Source of the DNA: Azophilus sp963663395
Lineage (GTDB): Bacteria > Pseudomonadota > Gammaproteobacteria > Pseudomonadales > Azotimanducaceae
Length of the DNA: 64,000 nucleotides
Assembly (NCBI GenBank): GCA_963663395.1
Contig: OY760226.1
Location: 1,550,001-1,614,000 of the forward strand
Direction: 5' to 3'
Shown here: piece after piece, positions 27,039-35,606 of the stretch
Position numbering within the stretch: position 1 is the first letter of the stretch
Layout: every line of letters starts with the position of its first letter
Made by a program: the position numbers and the translations under genes
The notes under the pieces: model-generated
Seen by the model: the letters and a program-made list of their open reading frames with translations, nothing else
Told to the model about the DNA's origin: nothing
The model's database searches: none

Positions 27039-27920
27039 TCAGGGCTGGAGGAATCCGTGGCGCAGGGCCAGCCACATCTTGCGCGTGGCGGTCAGGCGAA
27101 TGGGCTTACCGATGTCATGCCAGCCGCGCACCTCCAGACGATCGAGGGTTTCGCGATAGATTGTCATCATGACGACGGCCGCACGCAGTTTGCGGGAGCC
27201 GATTTCAACAATGAGCGCTTCGGCTTCTGCGAAGTAGCTGCGCGCCAGCTCGGACAACCCCGCGCAGACCGAGTCGAATCGGGGATGTTCCAAGGCGGCT
27301 TGCGCAGAGTGCCCGTCGATGCCGCGCCCGGCCAGCAGGTCCTGGGGAAGGTACAGCCGGTCGGCTGCCGCGTCTTCGGCCAGGTCGCGCAGGATGTTGG
27401 TCAACTGCAAGGCGTTGCCGAGCGTCTCGGCGATGCGCGGACCGGGGTGGGCGGGGATACCGAAGGCATGGACGGACAGCATGCCGACCGAGCCGGCCAC
27501 GTTGCGGCAATAAGCCAGCAGATCGGTCAGGGTGCGCATCCTCACCACCGGCGCGGTATCGAGCTCAACGCCGTCGATGAGAGCCAGGAATTCCTCGCGC
27601 GGCAGGTCGAAGCGCTGCACCGGCCCGTACAGCGCACGGGTAGTCGGCCGTTGCGGTCGCCCGGCGAACAGGCGCCCGATCTCGTCGCGCCACGCGGCCA
27701 GAGCAACTTGCTTGACGGCTGCTTCGCCGGGTAGATCAGCGATGTCGTCCACTTCGCGACAGAAGGCATAGATCGCGTACATTGCTCGGCGGCGCTCGGC
27801 GGGCAGAATCCGCATGCCCCAGAAAAAGGACGACCGCGAGCGTCGCACCACCCGGTGGACGTGACGCCAGTGTTCGCCCTTGTCCTGTGCGCATGGAGCG
27901 GGGCTGCCGCGCGAATTCAT
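27039..27920 (-). CDS. hpnD: presqualene diphosphate synthase HpnD
   Basis: 293-residue squalene/phytoene synthase family enzyme. Both aspartate-rich motifs are present, REVDDIAD and LRDLAEDAAADRLYLPQD. HpnD condenses two farnesyl diphosphates to presqualene diphosphate in the three-enzyme HpnCDE route to squalene. Assignment as HpnD is by its order after the HpnC-like gene and by the motif context (FFWGMRILPAERRRAMYAIYAFCR). The ATG at 27920 lies 31 bases after the hpnC stop codon; an open stretch further upstream overlaps hpnC and is not family-like. Confidence 0.88.
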   Translation of the reverse strand: MNSRGSPAPCAQDKGEHWRHVHRVVRRSRSSFFWGMRILPAERRRAMYAIYAFCREVDDIADLPGEAAVKQVALAAWRDEIGRLFAGRPQRPTTRALYGPVQRFDLPREEFLALIDGVELDTAPVVRMRTLTDLLAYCRNVAGSVGMLSVHAFGIPAHPGPRIAETLGNALQLTNILRDLAEDAAADRLYLPQDLLAGRGIDGHSAQAALEHPRFDSVCAGLSELARSYFAEAEALIVEIGSRKLRAAVVMMTIYRETLDRLEVRGWHDIGKPIRLTATRKMWLALRHGFLQP

Positions 27921-27951
27921 CGGACCGCGGCCCCGAGCGGCACCGGGAGAT

Positions 27952-28845
27952 TCACCCGGCGCGAGCCTTGTTACGGCCACTGGCGAGGCGCCGGAGCCTG
28001 CTGAACAGGACGCGGCCGATGCCACAGGCACTGCAGGCCACGTATTGAAGCCTGGTCAGCGCGACCCGTTCCGCCAGCGGGTCCCTGCGGCGCAGTTCCG
28101 CGCTGAGCGTCCTGGCGATATTGACAATGATGGCGGCATCCATGGAGAAGCGGGGGTTCCTGATCTTGTCCGGCAGCCCGAGGGCCAGGTCCAGAAGACC
28201 GTCGGTGGCATCCAGGCAGCGGTCGAATACCTGGCGCAACGCCGTCGAGGACTGCACCCGGTTCAGTCCCTCGACCCCGACACCGGCCTCTCTCATCCAG
28301 TCCTGCGGCAGATAGACGCGGTCGAGGGACTTGTAATCTTCCCGGCAGTCCTGCAGGTGATTGAGTACCTGCAGCGCGTTGCAGAGCGCATCGGAATACC
28401 GATAGGTTGCGTCCGACTCGCCGTGCAGGTCGACGAGATAGCGACCCACAGGGGCTGCGGAGAGGTTGCAGTAACCCATGAGGTCGTTCCAGTCGCGGTA
28501 ACGGCTTTTGACCTGGTCGAGCTTGAACGCCTGGGTCAGGTCGATGCAGTGGCGGCGGGTGACTTCCGTCTTCGCCAGGCTGCGCCGCACGTCATGCGCC
28601 CTGCGCAGGGCGGGATTGGCCCTGTCGACCCCGCTCGCTGCCCAGGCGAACTGATTCAGGCGGCGGAGCTTGTCGGAGCGGCGGAGATACGGATTGTCGG
28701 CGATGTCGTCGATGGTCCGGGCATAGGCATAGAAAGCCTCTATGTGCGGGCGCAGGCGCGCCGGCAACAGCAAGCCGATGACCGGAAAGTTTTCCTCCTT
28801 TGCAGCTTTGCCGGATGGCGTCTCGAGTACGGCGGCCTCGTGCAT
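27952..28845 (-). CDS. hpnC: HpnC, hydroxysqualene synthase
   Basis: 297 residues of the squalene/phytoene synthase family. The short N-terminus leads to the HpnC-type KEENFPV block. The aspartate-rich motifs are ARTIDDIAD and QDCREDYKSLDRVYLPQD. HpnC converts presqualene diphosphate to hydroxysqualene, which HpnE reduces to squalene. No hpnE is visible in the window. The ATG at 28845 was chosen for GGGAG upstream and because a candidate promoter would start transcription near 28892, leaving longer starts (28893, 28896) without a leader. It is first in the hpnC-hpnD unit and diverges from idi. Confidence 0.88.
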   Translation of the reverse strand: MHEAAVLETPSGKAAKEENFPVIGLLLPARLRPHIEAFYAYARTIDDIADNPYLRRSDKLRRLNQFAWAASGVDRANPALRRAHDVRRSLAKTEVTRRHCIDLTQAFKLDQVKSRYRDWNDLMGYCNLSAAPVGRYLVDLHGESDATYRYSDALCNALQVLNHLQDCREDYKSLDRVYLPQDWMREAGVGVEGLNRVQSSTALRQVFDRCLDATDGLLDLALGLPDKIRNPRFSMDAAIIVNIARTLSAELRRRDPLAERVALTRLQYVACSACGIGRVLFSRLRRLASGRNKARAG

Positions 28846-29159
28846 ACAATCTCCCGCGCCGGAGGGTTCGCGTTTGGAAACCCTGTCGGACATCACAGGT
28901 TATCGAGAATCTTGGTCTTGTTTCAACTTTCGTTCCGTCGTGTGTCGGTGCTGGACCTCTTATTCGCGGACAAGGTTGTCAAATGATTCAAGTTCCCTCC
29001 CGGTCGCTGTTGTTGGCCGGGCTGGGGCATAGCACCGTTCGTTGGTTCGACGCCGTTTCGCCGAGTTGGTTCCCGGATATGGGTCGATGTGCGGAGAAAC
29101 CGGATTACAATGGCGGCTTGATTGGGAGCCCGGATCCCTGAGCGCACGATGGCCGGCCC
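28846..29159. other. 314-base divergent intergenic region (hpnC / idi)
   Basis: No coding frame is convincing. A minus-strand promoter candidate for hpnCD lies at 28899-28926. On the plus side a TACAAT about 50 bases before idi could be a -10 box but has no recognisable -35. Confidence 0.5.
28899..28926 (-). promoter_or_regulatory. candidate sigma70 promoter for hpnCD
   Basis: On the minus strand TTGAAA (28921-28926) is separated by 16 bases from GATAAC (28899-28904). The predicted start near 28892 gives a leader of about 46 bases to the hpnC ATG at 28845. The -10 is imperfect (4 of 6). Confidence 0.4.
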
Positions 29160-29753
29160 ATGAACAGCAAATCCGAAGTCGTCTCCTTTGATGACGAGCC
29201 CCTCATCCTGGTCGATTCCGCCGACCGGGTGCTCGGGTATCTGGACAAGGCCGCCTGTCACAACGGCGAGGGGCAGTTGCACCGGGCATTCTCCGCATTT
29301 GTCTTTAACGCCCGGGGCGAGTTGCTCCTGCAGAGGCGTGGCCGGGACAAGCGGCTCTGGCCGAGTTACTGGTCCAACAGTTGCTGTTCGCATCCGCGCC
29401 GCGGCGAGTCGATGGACACCGCCGTGCGCCGGCGCATCGAGCAGGAGTTGGGGCTGGACGGGAACCTGCTGCACGATCTGCGGTTCGTCTACAAGTTCGA
29501 ATACCGGGCGGGGTTCGGCGCGACGGGCAGCGAGTACGAATTGTGCTCAGTCTATCTTACCCGCACCACCGGCACGCCGGTCGTCAACACCACGGAAATC
29601 GACGACTGGCAATGGATTGCCGGCCCGGAGCTGGAACGGCGCCTCGCGCAACGGCCGGAAGAGTACACGCCCTGGCTGCAGCAGGAGTGGGCGACGCTGC
29701 GCGAGCGTCACGCCAATGAACTGCCTGCGGGCGCCGGCCGGCAGCAGTCGTGA
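29160..29753 (+). CDS. idi: isopentenyl-diphosphate delta-isomerase, type I
   Basis: 197-residue Nudix-fold enzyme that interconverts isopentenyl and dimethylallyl diphosphate. Visible hallmarks are LHRAFSAFVFN, LLLQRRGRDK, the catalytic-cysteine block WSNSCCSHPRRGE and the acidic Nudix-like AVRRRIEQELGL. It balances the two C5 precursors used by HpnCD's substrate pathway. It diverges from hpnCD, and its TGA overlaps the GTG start of the next gene, so the two are translationally coupled. Confidence 0.94.
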   Translation: MNSKSEVVSFDDEPLILVDSADRVLGYLDKAACHNGEGQLHRAFSAFVFNARGELLLQRRGRDKRLWPSYWSNSCCSHPRRGESMDTAVRRRIEQELGLDGNLLHDLRFVYKFEYRAGFGATGSEYELCSVYLTRTTGTPVVNTTEIDDWQWIAGPELERRLAQRPEEYTPWLQQEWATLRERHANELPAGAGRQQS

Positions 29754-30937
29754 ATGGCGCGTCCGGGATGTTGGCGATGCCGACAGCCTACACGGAAGGC
29801 TATGCGACGGCCCGCATCCGCGACGCCGCGCTGGCGGACAATTACATGCGCCACACCGGCATCGGCGACCCGGTGCTCGATGCCGTGTTCGAGGAGTTGA
29901 GCACGCTGCCGCCGGGCGATCTGCACCGCTTCATCAAGGCCGGCATTGAACAGGAACGGGGAGGGCTCAAGACCGCCCCGAAGGTGCTGCGCGAATTCTT
30001 CGAGAGCGTGGATTCCCAATCACCGCCCTGGCTCGACTTCGAAGCCTTCAAGCCGGCCGTTCGGGTATTCAACCTCAATGTCACCAATATGCTGGTCGCC
30101 TTCGTCTGCGGCGTTCTGATCGAAGGCTTCTCCACGCTGATCGCCAAGTCATTCGCGGCTACGGGGCGGGTCCTTAGCGGGAAAACCGCGAAACGCAGGC
30201 TGATGCAGAACAACCGTCATCTGCTGGAGGTGTTCTATCCCGGCGGCCTGCACCGGCTGGGCGACGGTTGGAAGCTGTCCATGCGCCTGCGCTTCGTCCA
30301 TGGTCGGGTGAGAAACCTGTTGAAGCACTCCGGCACTTGGGACGAGGCAACCTACGGTACGCCGGTCAGCGCGGCGCACCTGGGCCTGGCCATGACCGTC
30401 TTTTCCATGCGCCTCCTGGACTACTCGAGGCTGACCGGCGCCCTGTTCAACAGGGAGGAGGCCGCGAGCCTCATGGCGGTGTGGCGTTATGCCGGATATG
30501 TCATGGGCGTGCCGGAGACGATTCTTTACCGGGACGAGGACGATGCGCGGCGAATTTTCGAGATCGGCAACCTGTGTGAGCCAAATCCGGATGCGGACTC
30601 GGCAAAGATGGCGAATGCCCTGATCGAGGCGGTGCCCATTACCGCGGGGCTGACCGACCCCAGGGAGCAGCGCCTACTGAGAAACCTGGCCTATCGTATT
30701 TCCCGCGGCCTCATCGGCAACGAGCTCGCCAATCACCTGCAGTTTCCGCAGATGTTCTCGGTGGGCGCGCTGTGGGGGTGGCGGATGAAACAGCGGGTGC
30801 AGCAGGTCGTGAAGAGCCGGCAGAAGATCAAGTACGACAACTTCACCCAGTTGCTGCAGATCTCGGTTTACGACGAAACGGGCATGACCTACAGGCTGCC
30901 CGACCACGCGGAGTCGTCGAAGTCCAGTCCCTGGTAG
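29750..30937 (+). CDS. DUF2236 / MpaB-like oxygenase family protein
   Basis: 395 residues, all-helical. The arginine/histidine signature LRFVHGRVRNLLK (about 179-191) and later blocks (YGTPVSAAHLGLAMTVFS; GYVMGVPE) match the DUF2236 family. That family includes heme-dependent latex-clearing protein and MpaB, a prenyl side-chain-cleaving oxygenase of mycophenolic acid synthesis. The GTG start at 29750 overlaps the idi stop; ATG 29768 is an alternative. Coupling to idi and closeness to hpnCD suggest a terpenoid or prenyl substrate, which is inference from context. Confidence 0.75.
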   Translation: MNGASGMLAMPTAYTEGYATARIRDAALADNYMRHTGIGDPVLDAVFEELSTLPPGDLHRFIKAGIEQERGGLKTAPKVLREFFESVDSQSPPWLDFEAFKPAVRVFNLNVTNMLVAFVCGVLIEGFSTLIAKSFAATGRVLSGKTAKRRLMQNNRHLLEVFYPGGLHRLGDGWKLSMRLRFVHGRVRNLLKHSGTWDEATYGTPVSAAHLGLAMTVFSMRLLDYSRLTGALFNREEAASLMAVWRYAGYVMGVPETILYRDEDDARRIFEIGNLCEPNPDADSAKMANALIEAVPITAGLTDPREQRLLRNLAYRISRGLIGNELANHLQFPQMFSVGALWGWRMKQRVQQVVKSRQKIKYDNFTQLLQISVYDETGMTYRLPDHAESSKSSPW

Positions 30938-31028
30938 GCGGGTCGAACCCTTTTCCTGCGCCCAACCAATGTGGCTTGCGCGGAACGCCTCGGAGCTTGG
31001 GGCGGAAACTCTGATGCCGGACGGTTTG

Positions 31029-34000
31029 TCAGACCCTGATGGTGCGTATGAGCAACTCGTGCAGGTGCACCGAGGTGCGCACGGCGGTATCGGAGATGAT
31101 GCGCAGCAGGTTGTCGAAGTTGTCGGTTCCCGCCAACGCGGCGATCTGCAGTTTCTGTTCCGGTGTGGTTGCCTTGGGGTCGAAGGCGCCGCCGCAGGTC
31201 ATGCGGAAGAAGCCGTCGAGGTTCTGCCACAGGGCGGCGGCTTCGCCCAGTTCACGGGCGGTGTCGGCTTCCAGCAGTTGCCGGTGAGCGGCGGCCTCGA
31301 AGGTCTCATGCAGGGTGTTGACGCCTGAGGCGGGCGCGGCGCCGGCGAGCTGCAGGTATTCCGCGGCCAGCACCACGTCGCCGAGCCCGCCGCGAAACGT
31401 GCCGATGGCCCAGATGTCCTCGGCATCGTGGTGCTGCGTGGCCTGCCGCCGGATGTCCGAGATCTCGCGGACGACCGGGCCCAGTTCCCGCGTGCGTGCA
31501 AGCGCGGATCGTCGCAAGTCCTCGAACTCGCCGGCGAGACCGTTCTCGGCGGAGATGACCCGGGCGTGGGTGAGCATGCGCAGGTCAACGGGGGTTGCCC
31601 CGGCCTCCAGGTACTCCCGTAGCCGCCGCATCGAACACGCGGGTGCATCGCCGTTGGTGTCCTGCAATGCGTAGGGGCGCCGGGGCTCGAACAGCATGCC
31701 TTCGGCGGAGAGATTGCGAACGAGCACCATGAGGCGTTGCAGCAGTTGCTCGTGCCAGTTTTCCGGTGTCTCCACCACCACGCCCGCCGGCACGGGACCG
31801 TGGTCGTAGATGAACAGCAGCTCGAGGGGCGCGCCCGTCGCCAGTTCGCGGCGTCCGGCGGCGCCGAGTGCGACCAGGCCGGCCCGGGCGTTGGGAATCT
31901 CGCCGTGCTCCCGCGCGAACTCGCGCTTCGCCGTGGCCAGCAGCGCAGCCAGGCAGGTGTCCAGGATGTTCGAGATCGGGCGCGTCGCATCGACGGGCGC
32001 CATGGCACTCCGGGCCATGTGCACGCCGAGCTGGATCGTGCGCTGTTCGGCCCAGGTGCGGGCCTCGTCAACAAGCGCGTCGCTGGCTTCTGTCCTGGCG
32101 GCAATCTCGCTGAACTCGTTGCCCATCGCCCCGGCATCGAATTCATTCTCGTAGTACAGGCGTACCAGTCCTTGTTGGGCCATCCTGGCCGATTCCGGGT
32201 CGAGATCGAGATCGGCAGGCAGCTCCAGATCCCGGAACTCCCGGCTGCGCAGGCTTTCCGCCACGTAGGGGTGGCGCGACATCCAGGTGACCAGGCGCGG
32301 CGCCCCGCCGATGACGCCGCCGACCAGGCTCGAGATGCGCCTGGCGCCGCTGCCGATGTCGTCGGCCACGAGCCAGAACGCCGGCACCAGCAGCAGGGCG
32401 GCCGGTGCGGAAACCAGGATGCCGAATGCCAGTGCGATGGCCATGGGCACGAGCAGCTGAGCCTGGGTGCTGTCGTTCAGCATCAGCGGGGTCAGGCCCG
32501 CGAACGTGGTGGCCGTGGTGATCAGGATGGGGCGGAAGCGGGTGACTGCGGAGTTGGTCAGGGCGTCGAACAGCGAATCGCCCCCGGCCTGGAAACGATT
32601 GACGCCGTGAATCAGCACCAGGGTGGAATTGACGACGACCCCGGATGCGGCCACGACGCCGAACAGCGACGAGACGGACAGGCCGTGGATTATGCCCAAC
32701 GGCTTCATCAGGGCGTGCCCCCAGACTGCGCCCACCAGGGCGAACGGCAGCACCGACATGATGATCAGCGGTTGCGTGTACGAGCCCAGCGGCATGGCCA
32801 GCAGCGCGTAGATGGCGAGCAATACGAACAGGAACAGCGGCCCCAGGGTTCCGGCGAGTTCCGTTTGCTCCTCGGCGCTCTTGAACCAGTAGGAGATGTC
32901 CGGATAGGGGGCGACCGTGCGCTGCAGGAACCCGGAGTCGAGCCCGGCGAGCACGGCGGCGGCGGAAGTGACCGCGGGGTCGACCTCGGCGGTGATCCAG
33001 GCAAAGCGCCTGCCGTTGGTGCGCTCGATCACCGGGAAACCGCGCCCGGATTCCACGTCGGCAACGGTTGCAAACGGCACTTCGCCGCCGTCCGGCGTGC
33101 GGATGCGCAGGCCGTAGAGCGATTCCAGGGAACGGCGCTCCTCTTCCGTGTAGCGCACCATGATGCGGATGTCGTCGCGGCCGCGCTGGATCCGCTGCGC
33201 CTCCTCGCCGTAGAACGCCTGGCGCACCTGGCGACCCAGGTCGGCCAGCGTGATTCCCAGGGCCTCACCGGCGGGCGTCACCGACAGTTTCACTTCCGGT
33301 TTGCCGGAAGTCAGCGAGTCGGTGACTTCGTAAACACCGGGAAACTCGGCCAGTTGACGGCGGATGGCCGCCGCCACCGCGAGCATTTCGTCCCGGTCGT
33401 TGCCGCCGATGCGGATGTCTATGTCCGGGGCGCCCGGGACCCGGTCGGTGATGAAGGCGAGTTCGACCGCATCGGCGATGGGGCCGACCGCGTCGCGCCA
33501 CCGGGCGGCGACCGCATTGGTGGTGATCGTCCGCTGCTCGCCGGGCGTCAGTTGCATGGTGACCTCGCCGAGGTGCGTGCCCACATCGTCGACCCGGTAA
33601 CCGAGGCCTGCCGGGGCGGCGAACTGCCCGCCCCTGGACTCGAGAACGTGCAGCACCACCGGTTCCTCGAATTCCTCGTCGAGTTGCCGGCGCAGTTCGC
33701 CTGCCGTCTCCGACAACTGGCCGAGCGCCTGTTCCATGGCCCGCTCGGAGACACCCATCGGCATTGTCAGTTTGGCGACCACGCTGTCGCCGGTCTGCGG
33801 CGTTCTCACCGAAAACGGCAGATGGCCGCCGGCGAGCAGGGCGAATGCGGACGCGAGCATCCCGACGGCAATGGCCACGGTTATGTATCGCTGCCGGAAG
33901 GCGGTATCGGCGAGCTGGCGGAACGGCTTGTGGATCAGCCATGACAGGCCGGACTCGAACAGCACCTGGGCGCGGGCGAATCCGCCCGCGGCCTTGCTCA

Positions 34001-35606
34001 GCAGTCCGGAAATGTGGGCCGCGCATACGGCAGCGACCACGACCACGGCTACCGCGCTGCCGGTACGCAGGTCCGGCGTCAGCGCCAGCGCCGCGACCAC
34101 GCCGGTTGCCAGCAGTGTCAGGCCGAAGTCGCCGAGGGGCAGGCGCCCGCTGCCGTGACCGAGGTGCGCGGGCAGCACCATCTGGCACTCGATGAGGGAG
34201 AAAATCAGGCAGCAGATGACCACCACGGCCATGAACCCGTAGGCCTGGCCGATGGTGCCCACCGCAAACAGCAGGGGCAGGAAGGCCACCGTGGTGGTGA
34301 TCACGCCGAAGGTGACGGGCACCAGCACGTCCTGGGCGCCCTTGATGGCTCCGGCGAGCTTGCCCCCGCCCCGCTCCTGGGCGGAATAGACGTTTTCGCC
34401 GACCACCACCGCATCGTCGACGAGCATGCCCAGTGCCAGGATGAAGCCCATGACGGACAGGGCGTCGATGGAAAAACCGAACCAGTAGATCAGGAAGATG
34501 GCGCCCAGGAAGGCGATGGGAATCCCGGCAGCCACCCACAGAGCGAGGTGTGGCCGCAGAAACAGCGCCAGCAGGATCAGCACGAACAGGAGCCCCTGGA
34601 CACCGCTGTCTACCAGCGCCTGCAGGCGGAAGGCCAGGGTGACGGATGTATCTCTCCATACCGTCAGGTCGACGCCCTCGGGATAGTCCGATGCGGCCTC
34701 CGCCACGTAGCGGCGCACCGTCCCGGCCACGCTGCGCACATCCTGGTTGCCGACCCGGAACACCTGCACCAGGGCGGCGGGCCTGCCGTCGAAGGTCAAT
34801 CCCTGCCCGGTATCTTCGAAACCGTCCACCACGTGCGCCACATCGCTCAACATGACCCGCGTGCCGTCGCTGCGCGTGGTGACGGTCAGCTTTTCCAGTT
34901 CATGCCCCCAGTAGGCCTGCCCGGCAGTGCGCAGCAGAATCTCTCCCTGGTCGGTCTTGACCGAGCCCCCGGGCAGGTCCAGCGAGCGTTCGCGCAAGGC
35001 GTCCGCCACATCGTCGAAGGTCAGGTTGTTGCGCGACAGGGATACTTCGGAGACCTCCACCGAGATCTCGTAGGGCGGTTCGTTGACCATCATGGCCTGG
35101 GTGATGCCCGGCAGCCTGAGGATGTCGTCGCGCACCCGGCGGCCCATTTCCTTGAGTGTGCGTTCGTCCGTCGGCCCGGTAACGGCCACCTCGATGACCA
35201 CGTTGTCGGCGGTGGCCACCTGGATGATGGGCCGCTCTGCTTCATCGGGGAAGGTCTCGATGGCGTAGACCTGGTTCTCCACCTCGCCGAGGGTCTGCAT
35301 CCGGTCCGTGTCGAAGAACAGCTCGACCTGGACCGTGCACATCCCTTCCGCCGAGATGGAGCGCACTTCCCGGATGCCGGTGATGCCCTCCAGGCTTTCC
35401 TCGATGCGGGTGCAGACGCCCGACTCGACTTCCTCCGGAGCGGCACCGAGGTAAGGCACGGTGACGATGATCAGGGGCAGGTCGACGTCGGGGTAGAGCT
35501 TGACCGGAATGCGGCTGAGCGAGGCGAGGCCCGCGAACACCGCGAACCCCATCACCAGATTCGCCGCCACGTGATTGGTGGCGAACCAGGCGATCATCTT
35601 TTTCAT
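31029..35606 (-). CDS. RND efflux permease fused to a GlnE-like pseudo-adenylyltransferase domain
   Basis: 1525 residues. Residues 1 to about 1080 form a complete AcrB-type RND permease with the TM4 proton-relay pair Asp397-Asp398 (LGMLVDDAVVVGEN) and the TM10 block SGVVVNSTLVLIHGVNR, ending LLLVPAFWLVADD. From about 1090 to the end (bases 31032-32339) is a cytoplasmic helical domain that follows an adenylyltransferase unit of GlnE. It has ALGAAGRRELATGAPLELLFIYD (GlnE: LGGRE..GSDLDL.F), RLMVLVRNLSAEGMLFEPR, MLTHARVISAENGLAGEF and FRGGLGDVVLAAEYLQL (GlnE: GGITDIEFITQYL). The catalytic GSDLD is GAPLE here and DIEF is DVVL, so enzymatic activity is probably lost. The ATG overlaps the previous permease stop (ATGA). 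It is the last gene of the operon. Confidence 0.88.
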   Translation of the reverse strand: MKKMIAWFATNHVAANLVMGFAVFAGLASLSRIPVKLYPDVDLPLIIVTVPYLGAAPEEVESGVCTRIEESLEGITGIREVRSISAEGMCTVQVELFFDTDRMQTLGEVENQVYAIETFPDEAERPIIQVATADNVVIEVAVTGPTDERTLKEMGRRVRDDILRLPGITQAMMVNEPPYEISVEVSEVSLSRNNLTFDDVADALRERSLDLPGGSVKTDQGEILLRTAGQAYWGHELEKLTVTTRSDGTRVMLSDVAHVVDGFEDTGQGLTFDGRPAALVQVFRVGNQDVRSVAGTVRRYVAEAASDYPEGVDLTVWRDTSVTLAFRLQALVDSGVQGLLFVLILLALFLRPHLALWVAAGIPIAFLGAIFLIYWFGFSIDALSVMGFILALGMLVDDAVVVGENVYSAQERGGGKLAGAIKGAQDVLVPVTFGVITTTVAFLPLLFAVGTIGQAYGFMAVVVICCLIFSLIECQMVLPAHLGHGSGRLPLGDFGLTLLATGVVAALALTPDLRTGSAVAVVVVAAVCAAHISGLLSKAAGGFARAQVLFESGLSWLIHKPFRQLADTAFRQRYITVAIAVGMLASAFALLAGGHLPFSVRTPQTGDSVVAKLTMPMGVSERAMEQALGQLSETAGELRRQLDEEFEEPVVLHVLESRGGQFAAPAGLGYRVDDVGTHLGEVTMQLTPGEQRTITTNAVAARWRDAVGPIADAVELAFITDRVPGAPDIDIRIGGNDRDEMLAVAAAIRRQLAEFPGVYEVTDSLTSGKPEVKLSVTPAGEALGITLADLGRQVRQAFYGEEAQRIQRGRDDIRIMVRYTEEERRSLESLYGLRIRTPDGGEVPFATVADVESGRGFPVIERTNGRRFAWITAEVDPAVTSAAAVLAGLDSGFLQRTVAPYPDISYWFKSAEEQTELAGTLGPLFLFVLLAIYALLAMPLGSYTQPLIIMSVLPFALVGAVWGHALMKPLGIIHGLSVSSLFGVVAASGVVVNSTLVLIHGVNRFQAGGDSLFDALTNSAVTRFRPILITTATTFAGLTPLMLNDSTQAQLLVPMAIALAFGILVSAPAALLLVPAFWLVADDIGSGARRISSLVGGVIGGAPRLVTWMSRHPYVAESLRSREFRDLELPADLDLDPESARMAQQGLVRLYYENEFDAGAMGNEFSEIAARTEASDALVDEARTWAEQRTIQLGVHMARSAMAPVDATRPISNILDTCLAALLATAKREFAREHGEIPNARAGLVALGAAGRRELATGAPLELLFIYDHGPVPAGVVVETPENWHEQLLQRLMVLVRNLSAEGMLFEPRRPYALQDTNGDAPACSMRRLREYLEAGATPVDLRMLTHARVISAENGLAGEFEDLRRSALARTRELGPVVREISDIRRQATQHHDAEDIWAIGTFRGGLGDVVLAAEYLQLAGAAPASGVNTLHETFEAAAHRQLLEADTARELGEAAALWQNLDGFFRMTCGGAFDPKATTPEQKLQIAALAGTDNFDNLLRIISDTAVRTSVHLHELLIRTIRV

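Noticed and set aside
31737..33944. Long plus-strand open frames opposite the RND genes (also 34014-35783, 35627-38434, 38766-42455)
   Set aside because: They are GC-rich antisense shadows of confident permease genes, with His/Gln/Arg-rich translations and no domains.
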